Source: Micromonospora noduli (GTDB taxonomy: Bacteria > Actinomycetota > Actinomycetes > Mycobacteriales > Micromonosporaceae). Taken from it: a stretch of DNA of 64,000 nt. Numbering within the stretch: position 1 is the stretch's first letter; every line of letters starts with the position of its first letter. Shown one piece after another: positions 60,573 through 64,000 of this stretch. The position numbers were made by a program, and so were the translations under genes. Where the stretch lies: the NCBI RefSeq assembly GCF_003264365.1, contig NZ_PYAK01000005.1, forward strand, positions 1-64,000. Direction: 5' to 3'. Below the pieces are notes generated by a model that had not been told where the DNA came from, ran no database searches, and saw nothing but the letters and a program-made list of their open reading frames with translations.

Positions 60573-63017
60573 ATGCACGTGATCGTGTTGTCCGAGGTGA
60601 CCGCCGAGATGGCCGCCCTGGTCGGCGGCAAGGCGGCCGGGCTGGGCGAGCTGATCCGGCACGGCGAGCGGGTCCCCGACGGTTTCTGCGTGACCACCGA
60701 GGCACACCGGCTCGGCGTCGTCCCCACGGCCGAGGTCGTCGCCGCGTACCAGCGGCTCGGCGCGGGCCCGGTGGCGGTGCGCTCCAGCGCCACAGCCGAG
60801 GACCTGCCGGACGCGAGCTTCGCCGGGCAGCAGGACACCGTCCTCGACGTCACCGGCACCGCCGATCTGATCGCCGCCATCGAGAAATGCTGGGCATCGC
60901 TGCACGGCGACCGCGCGACCGCCTACCGCGACGCCCGGGGCATCGATCACCAAACGGTGCGGATGGCCGTCGTCGTGCAGCGCATGGTTGCACCCACGGT
61001 GGCCGGAGTGCTGTTCACCGCGAACCCGCTGACCGGGCGCCGCGACGAGATGGCCGTCGACGCCGCTGCCGGCCTCGGCACGACAGTGGTGGACGGCGCG
61101 GCAGCCGTCGACCACTACATCCTCGACGACGTCACGCGCACCGAGGCCGGATGCCTGACGTCCACGCAGCTGGCCCGCCTCCGCGCCACCGGCGAGCGGT
61201 TGCAGGCCCACTTCGGCTGCCCGCAGGATGTCGAGTGGGCCATCGACGCTGACGACGTCCTGTGGCTCCTCCAGTCCCGGCCGATCACCAGCCTGTTCCC
61301 CGCCCCGCCGCTCAGCGAGAAGCCCCTCCCCCGCGTCTACCTGGAGTTCGGGCACGTCCAGGGCATGCTGCAACCGGTGACCCCGATGGGCATGTCGACC
61401 CTGCGGACGCAGATCGCCGCGATGCTCGCCGCGCTCGGGGTGCGGGTCGAGATCGTCGACATCGGCGGCCGCCTCTACGGCGATCTGACCGACCTCGCGC
61501 GCGACCGGTCGTCCCGCAAGAGACTGGTGAAGCTTTTGGCTGTCGACTTCGGGCCGCGCGCCCAGGCGGTGATGCAGCACGTGCTGGCCGATCCCCGGTT
61601 CGCCCCGACCAGCGGCGGCGCCCGGCGCGGTGGGGCACCGGGGGCCACTTCGCTGCGGACGGCCCGCCGCGCGGTGGTGGGGATCCTGCGGGCGCTGGCC
61701 CGTCCCGAGGCGACGCGGACCCGGATGTTCGAGGCGATCGAGCAGCTGCGGGTACGTTCGGCCGCCCCCGCCGACCTGCGTACCACCGCGGACCGGCTGC
61801 GCTTCGTGCAGGCGCAGGACGACGACGCCGCCGATGACAGCGCCGACGCGATCATGTGGCCGATCGTCGCCGGGATGCTCGCCGCCGCCCTGCCGACCGC
61901 GCTGCTCAAGGGCGTCGCCGGCCCGGACGAGATCCACACCGTGCTCGGCGGCATGCCGCACAACGTCACCATCGAGATGGACCTGGCCCTGTGGCGGCTC
62001 GCCCAGGGCGTGGGCGAGCACCGCCAACTCCTCCTCGACACCCCGCCGGCCGAGTTGGCCGCACGCCACCTGCGCGGGACGCTGCCCGACATCGGCATGG
62101 CGGCCTTCCTGGACGTCTACGGGCACCGGGGCGTCGCCGAAGTCGACCTCGGGGTGCCGCGCTGGGCGGAGGACCCCACGCCGGTCTTCGCCGCGGTCGC
62201 CAACTACCTGCGGGTCACCGACCCGCAACAGGGTCCCGACCAGCGCTTTCAGCGGGCCGCCTCGGCGGCCGAGACAACGCTGGAGGAACTGGTCACCCGA
62301 GCTCGCCGCCGACGGCCGGTCCGGGGCAGGATCGCCGGTTTCCTGTTGCGCCGGGCGCGGTCGTTGGCCGGCCTGCGTGAGGCCGGCAAGTTCGCCGGGC
62401 TGTACCCGCTGCGCGAGACCCGTCGCCAACTGCTGCTCATCGGCGCCGATCTGCACGCCCGCGGGTCGCTGGACCAGCCCGACGACATCATGTTCCTGAC
62501 CCTCGACGAGGTACACACAGTCGTACACCAGGGTGTTGATCTGCGCGGCACCGTCACCGCCCGACGGGCCGTGCACCGCCGGGAGCTGCGGCGTCGGACG
62601 GTCCCGGTGGCACTGCTCTCCGACGGTACGGATGTGGAGACCGTCCTGCCGGCGGCATCGACGGGCGACGGGACGCTCGCCGGAGTGGGTGCGTCGGCGG
62701 GCCGGGTGACCGGCCCCGCCCGGGTGGTGCACGACCCGGGCACCGCCCACGTCGAGCCCGGCGAAGTCCTGGTGGCCGCGACCACGGACCCTGGCTGGAC
62801 CCCGCTGTTCCTCACCGCGGCGGCGCTGGTCACCGAGACCGGCGCGATCATGGCGCACGGCCCGACGGTGGCCCGTGAGTACGGCATTCCCGCCGTCATC
62901 TGCGTGCCGGACGCCACCCGGACCATCACCACCGGGCAGCTCGTCACAGTGGACGGCAGCGCCGGAACCGTCACGCTGCACGAACCGTCGGCCCCCGAGC
63001 ATGAAGGACGACAATGA
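60573..63017 (+). CDS. PEP/pyruvate-binding phosphotransferase, rifampin phosphotransferase (Rph)-like
   Basis: This is an 814-residue protein. The N-terminal PPDK-type ATP-grasp domain (about residues 1-260) has GGKAAGLGELIRHG, VAVRSSATAEDLPDASFAGQQDT and DVEWAIDADDVLWLLQSRP. A helical middle domain (about 280-690) follows. The C-terminal PEP-utiliser swivelling domain (about 705-800) has TETGAIMAHGPTVAREYGIPAV, with H762 as the phosphohistidine. The order and the last motif match rifampin phosphotransferases rather than PEP synthase. The middle domain may bind a different substrate. ATG at 60573 follows GAGTGGG. The next gene overlaps by 4 bp. Confidence 0.87.
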   Translation: MHVIVLSEVTAEMAALVGGKAAGLGELIRHGERVPDGFCVTTEAHRLGVVPTAEVVAAYQRLGAGPVAVRSSATAEDLPDASFAGQQDTVLDVTGTADLIAAIEKCWASLHGDRATAYRDARGIDHQTVRMAVVVQRMVAPTVAGVLFTANPLTGRRDEMAVDAAAGLGTTVVDGAAAVDHYILDDVTRTEAGCLTSTQLARLRATGERLQAHFGCPQDVEWAIDADDVLWLLQSRPITSLFPAPPLSEKPLPRVYLEFGHVQGMLQPVTPMGMSTLRTQIAAMLAALGVRVEIVDIGGRLYGDLTDLARDRSSRKRLVKLLAVDFGPRAQAVMQHVLADPRFAPTSGGARRGGAPGATSLRTARRAVVGILRALARPEATRTRMFEAIEQLRVRSAAPADLRTTADRLRFVQAQDDDAADDSADAIMWPIVAGMLAAALPTALLKGVAGPDEIHTVLGGMPHNVTIEMDLALWRLAQGVGEHRQLLLDTPPAELAARHLRGTLPDIGMAAFLDVYGHRGVAEVDLGVPRWAEDPTPVFAAVANYLRVTDPQQGPDQRFQRAASAAETTLEELVTRARRRRPVRGRIAGFLLRRARSLAGLREAGKFAGLYPLRETRRQLLLIGADLHARGSLDQPDDIMFLTLDEVHTVVHQGVDLRGTVTARRAVHRRELRRRTVPVALLSDGTDVETVLPAASTGDGTLAGVGASAGRVTGPARVVHDPGTAHVEPGEVLVAATTDPGWTPLFLTAAALVTETGAIMAHGPTVAREYGIPAVICVPDATRTITTGQLVTVDGSAGTVTLHEPSAPEHEGRQ

Positions 63018-63679
63018 CCGACACGAAGACACCGACCAGGGCGCGAGTGGGCCCGCTGCTGCGTCGGGCGGCCGAGGCCGAGGCCGCGACGTGGCGCAGC
63101 CTGTACGTGTGGGCGCGGCGTCGTCCACTGCCGCTGGGGCCCGGCGACGAGCCGTTCGGCTACCTCGGCGTGGTCAAGCCGATCCTGGGCATCTTCATCG
63201 GCCTGTCGGTCGTGGAGATCCCGATCTTCGACGTGGTGGTCACCCACGTGGTGCCGTGGCGGCCCGCCCGCTGGATCGTGCTGGGCCTCGGCATCTGGGG
63301 TCTGCTCTGGATGATCGGCCTGTTCGCCAGCATGACGATCCACCCCCACGTCGTGGGCGACCGGGGCCTGCGGGTGCGGCTCAGCTGGGGCGTCGACATC
63401 TGGATCCCGTGGACGGACGTCGAGGCGCTGCGCAAGCGCTACCGATCGCTGCCGTCGAGCAGATCGGTGCAGGTCGAGCAGGAGGGCGACCGCCGGGTGG
63501 TGTCCATCTCGGTCGGCAGCCAGACCAGCATCGACGTCCTGCTGCGTCGGCCACTGACCTTCGACCTGCCGAAGGCCGGGTCCACGCCGGTCAACGAGCT
63601 GCGACTGTACGCCGACGACCCGGACGGCCTGCTGCGCAGCGCGCGGGGCACTCCGGTGAACCAGACCGTCAGCCGGTGA
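63014..63679 (+). CDS. membrane protein with PH-like C-terminal domain
   Basis: This 221-residue protein has two central helices (about residues 55-76 and 80-103). An extended beta-rich C-terminus follows (GDRGLRVRLSWGVDIWIPWTDVEAL), resembling bacterial PH-like domains. It overlaps the Rph-like gene by 4 bp (ATGA) and is surely co-translated. Function unknown. Confidence 0.8.
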   Translation: MTDTKTPTRARVGPLLRRAAEAEAATWRSLYVWARRRPLPLGPGDEPFGYLGVVKPILGIFIGLSVVEIPIFDVVVTHVVPWRPARWIVLGLGIWGLLWMIGLFASMTIHPHVVGDRGLRVRLSWGVDIWIPWTDVEALRKRYRSLPSSRSVQVEQEGDRRVVSISVGSQTSIDVLLRRPLTFDLPKAGSTPVNELRLYADDPDGLLRSARGTPVNQTVSR

Positions 63680-63732
63680 CCGCGCCGCGCTGGCGGAGTC
63701 TCCGGGCCACCCACTGTGAAACGATCGAGGCC

Positions 63733-64000
63733 ATGCCCAAGAAGGTCGATCACCAGGAGCGACGCACCCTCATCGCGGACGCGCTGATGCGGGTCGCCGC
63801 GGATCAGGGCCTGGAGGCCGTCAGCCTCCGACACGTGGCTGCCGCGGCCGGCGTGTCCGCCGGGATGGTCCAGCACTACTTCCGGACCAAGGACGAGATG
63901 ATGGCGTTCGCGATGGCGGTGGTCCGCGAGCGTGGCCAGGCCCGGGTCACCGAGGCCCTGGCGCGGCTGGGCGAGAACCCCGCCCCCCGGCTGCTGCTGC
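63733..64000 (+). CDS. TetR/AcrR-family regulator, 3' truncated by window edge
   Basis: The visible 89 residues begin MPKKVDHQERRTLIADALMRVAADQGLEAVSLRHVAAAAGVSAGMVQHYFRTKDEM, a BetI/AcrR-type HTH. It follows the Rph-like operon by 53 bp on the same strand. It is the natural candidate to bind the repeats at 60502-60557, though this is only positional. Confidence 0.92.
   Translation, partial: MPKKVDHQERRTLIADALMRVAADQGLEAVSLRHVAAAAGVSAGMVQHYFRTKDEMMAFAMAVVRERGQARVTEALARLGENPAPRLLL

Overview
This 64 kb window is chromosomal DNA of a high-GC actinobacterium. The strong G/C bias at third codon positions, frequent GTG starts, SARP/BTAD, MmyB-like and TetR regulators, GH87 and GH16/CBM13 secreted enzymes and C-rich spacers all fit the family Micromonosporaceae (Micromonospora-like). 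That assignment is inference from style, not from a marker gene. I found no rRNA, tRNA, CRISPR array or insertion sequence. The window cuts a SARP-type regulator at its left end and a TetR regulator at its right end.

Layout. 0-19 kb: a truncated AfsR/SARP-like regulator, a dehalogenase-like hydrolase, a phage-like pair of small membrane/coiled-coil proteins, an LtrA plus membrane-hydrolase operon, an SDR diverging from an MmyB-type regulator, an SDR-MFS-TetR gene string, a two-component system, a Gfo/Idh/MocA oxidoreductase, DUF1062, small hypotheticals, and an NYN nuclease with two LOTUS-like domains. 19-30 kb: a secreted GH87 alpha-1,3-glucanase, a YjbR protein, a maltokinase-cap-like protein, an unusual SRPBCC-TM-CBM2 fusion, nitronate monooxygenase, a secreted esterase-like protein, and an M64 metallopeptidase. 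30-38 kb: a repeat-rich spacer, an Nramp transporter, a GntR/YtrA-ABC operon, a YcaQ-like winged-helix protein and a DrrAB-type exporter. 38-43 kb: a ChvE/Mms-type sugar ABC operon followed by a ROK regulator. 43-51 kb: two regulator/enzyme divergons (Zn-ADH with TetR and hydrolase; SDR with TetR), then an ABCG-type exporter overlapping a MoCo-sulfurase-like aminotransferase. 51-60 kb: GH16-CBM13 under a LacI-type palindrome, DUF4331, and a WxL-like surface cluster. 60-64 kb: an M23 peptidase diverging from a rifampin-phosphotransferase-like gene, a membrane protein and a TetR regulator.

The most notable system is at 54.6-59.3 kb. It holds a small secreted WxL-like protein, a DUF916/DUF3324-type membrane anchor protein, and a convergent 1002-residue lectin/DUF11/FN3/Ig protein ending in the same WxL-like domain. 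This looks like an actinobacterial counterpart of the Firmicutes Csc/WxL surface complex. In both proteins the terminal W-x-L motif is replaced by a shared T-H-S-V ending.

The second theme is a set of palindromes in the spacers. Two distant copies of one 36-nt palindrome (30.5 and 56.2 kb) and two related inverted repeats containing GATC (17.1 and 18.1 kb) look like dispersed palindromic elements. Several divergent promoters carry clean candidate operators, and one 13-bp palindrome is nearly the same upstream of a TetR gene (10.5 kb) and a DrrAB operon (37.5 kb).
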